A DNA stretch of 52,961 nt from Rhizobiaceae bacterium. GTDB lineage: Bacteria; Pseudomonadota; Alphaproteobacteria; Rhizobiales; Rhizobiaceae. The notes below the pieces were generated by a model, which had not been told where the DNA came from, did not search any database, and saw only the letters and a list, made by a program, of their open reading frames with translations. Numbering within the stretch: position 1 is the first letter of the stretch; each line of letters begins with the position of its first letter. The translations under genes were made by a program, and so were the position numbers. The stretch lies in NCBI GenBank assembly GCA_019635715.1, contig JAHBYY010000026.1, positions 1-52,961 on the forward strand, given 5' to 3'. Below, one piece after another: positions 52,225 through 52,961 of this stretch.

Positions 52225-52246
52225 GAAAAAGGGGCCCGCAGGCCCC
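52225..52246 (-). terminator. Terminator of the ribosomal protein/rpoA operon
   Basis: Read leftward, GGGGCC and GGCCCC form a G+C-rich stem around a small loop (52231-52246) followed by TTTTT (52230-52226). This is a classic factor-independent terminator 30 bases beyond the rplQ stop. Confidence 0.8.
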
Positions 52247-52273
52247 TCGATCGATGTCAGGCAATTGCGACGC

Positions 52274-52702
52274 TTATGCGGCTTCGGCCTCGTCACCGCC
52301 CTCGGCCTCGGCGCGCGCCCGGTCGGCGGCGCCCTTGGCGGAGGTGTCGCGATCGACGAACTCGATGACGGCGAGCGCCGCATTGTCGCCGTGGCGGAAG
52401 CCGGCCTTCATGATGCGCAGGTAGCCGCCGTTGCGGTTGGCATAGCGCGGCGCCAGCGTGTCGAACAGGCGCTTGACGACCGCCTCGTTGCCGATCTGGG
52501 CGATCACCTGGCGGCGGGCATGCAGATCGCCGCGCTTGCCGAGCGTCACCAGCTTCTCGACGATCGGACGGAGGTCCTTGGCCTTCGGCAGCGTGGTGAC
52601 GATCTGTTCGTGCTCGATCAGAGACACGGCCAGGTTGGCGAACATGGACTTGCGGTGGCTGACACTGCGGGCAAAACGGCGGCCTTTGAAACCGTGGCGC
52701 AT
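52274..52702 (-). CDS. rplQ: 50S ribosomal protein L17
   Basis: Predicted 142-residue ribosomal protein. [34 protein letters not shown] is the conserved L17 start, and the C-terminal extension rich in Ala and Glu ([19 protein letters not shown]) is common in alphaproteobacteria. It is the last gene of the rpoA operon and is followed by a strong terminator. Confidence 0.98.
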   Translation of the reverse strand: MRHGFKGRRFARSVSHRKSMFANLAVSLIEHEQIVTTLPKAKDLRPIVEKLVTLGKRGDLHARRQVIAQIGNEAVVKRLFDTLAPRYANRNGGYLRIMKAGFRHGDNAALAVIEFVDRDTSAKGAADRARAEAEGGDEAEAA

Positions 52703-52806
52703 GGCTCTTTTCCTTCTTCAGTTGTTCAAGAGGCCACGGCCTCCGAGGGTTTTCTGCATGACCGTCGGGCAGGACGGCTCGCGCCGCCTGCCCTCGGATT
52801 TCATGC

Positions 52807-52961
52807 TCAATACTGGTCTTCGTAGCGCTTCGCGAGGTCTTCGATGTTCTCCGGCGGCCAGTCGGTGACTTCCATCCCGAGATGGAGGCCCATGGCAGCC
52901 AGAACTTCCTTGATCTCGTTCAGCGACTTGCGGCCGAAGTTCGGCGTGCGCAGCATCTCGG
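52807..52961 (-). CDS. rpoA: DNA-directed RNA polymerase subunit alpha, C-terminal fragment
   Basis: The last 51 codons of rpoA; the gene continues past the window edge. The translated end ([20 protein letters not shown], then [27 protein letters not shown]) is the alpha C-terminal domain that contacts UP elements and activators. The gap of 104 bases to rplQ is normal for this operon. Confidence 0.97.
   Translation of the reverse strand, partial: EMLRTPNFGRKSLNEIKEVLAAMGLHLGMEVTDWPPENIEDLAKRYEDQY

Noticed and set aside
1-52961. CRISPR array, tRNA or rRNA genes, phage or toxin-antitoxin modules
   Set aside because: I saw no regularly spaced repeats, no cloverleaf-like stretches with CCA-type ends, no rRNA core sequences and no integrase, terminase or toxin-like small gene pairs on reading both strands.

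Overview
The window looks like a chromosomal segment of an alphaproteobacterium of the order Rhizobiales, close to Mesorhizobium and its relatives. Evidence: high G+C coding DNA with few rare codons, a lexA-comEC-gltX-gltA block, GTTC-N7-GTTC type SOS boxes in front of lexA, an ATP12-type F1 chaperone gene, a RIME-like palindromic repeat, and many ABC importers with their own regulators. No rRNA, tRNA or CRISPR array is visible.

Left part (1-28000) is three catabolic/transport islands. Island 1 (15-11568) has a benzoate/2-aminobenzoate-CoA ligase-type enzyme, a kynurenine-formamidase-like hydrolase, and two divergent operons around a GntR/FCD regulator: leftward GntR, a TIGR04076 protein, an aldo/keto reductase and a Leu-type binding protein; rightward LivG, LivF, LivH, LivM and an aldo/keto reductase fused to a Rid domain. 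Together they suggest uptake and breakdown of an (amino-)aromatic or other nitrogen-containing compound, substrate unknown. Island 2 (11938-17588) is a Pot-type ABC importer operon ending in a short-chain dehydrogenase, divergent from a LuxR-type regulator. Island 3 (17611-27910) is a sugar/polyol island: Gfo/Idh/MocA oxidoreductase, divergent RpiR regulator, SDR, mannitol-dehydrogenase-family enzyme, TIM-barrel isomerase and a ribose-type ABC importer.

Middle part (28194-38436) is accessory and partly lower in G+C: a Tat-exported phospholipase C, a LysR-controlled NitT/TauT-type ABC importer with a lactonase-like metallo-hydrolase and a GATase1-like protein, an SDR plus Hsp31/HchA-like pair, and a 366 bp internally deleted IS3-family remnant that stops just short of the lexA operators.

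Right part (38511-52961) is core genome: lexA, comEC, gltX, gltA; then leftward ATP12 chaperone, EamA transporter, RluA-type pseudouridine synthase, Asp/Asn beta-hydroxylase-like protein, rarA, degP-type protease, ankyrin protein, rplQ and the 3' end of rpoA.

The most unusual feature is a set of palindromic intergenic repeats that merge with gene signals: a repeat with CTGATACC ends carries the stop codons of three genes, a RIME-like repeat carries the stop codon of a permease gene, and a third repeat supplies the ribosome binding site of a sugar ABC ATPase while its other end could pair with that site. Other points of note are the aldo/keto reductase-Rid fusion lacking the deaminase arginine, a mannitol-dehydrogenase-family enzyme with His to Gln in its catalytic motif, and a sugar ABC ATPase with one evidently degenerate ATP site.
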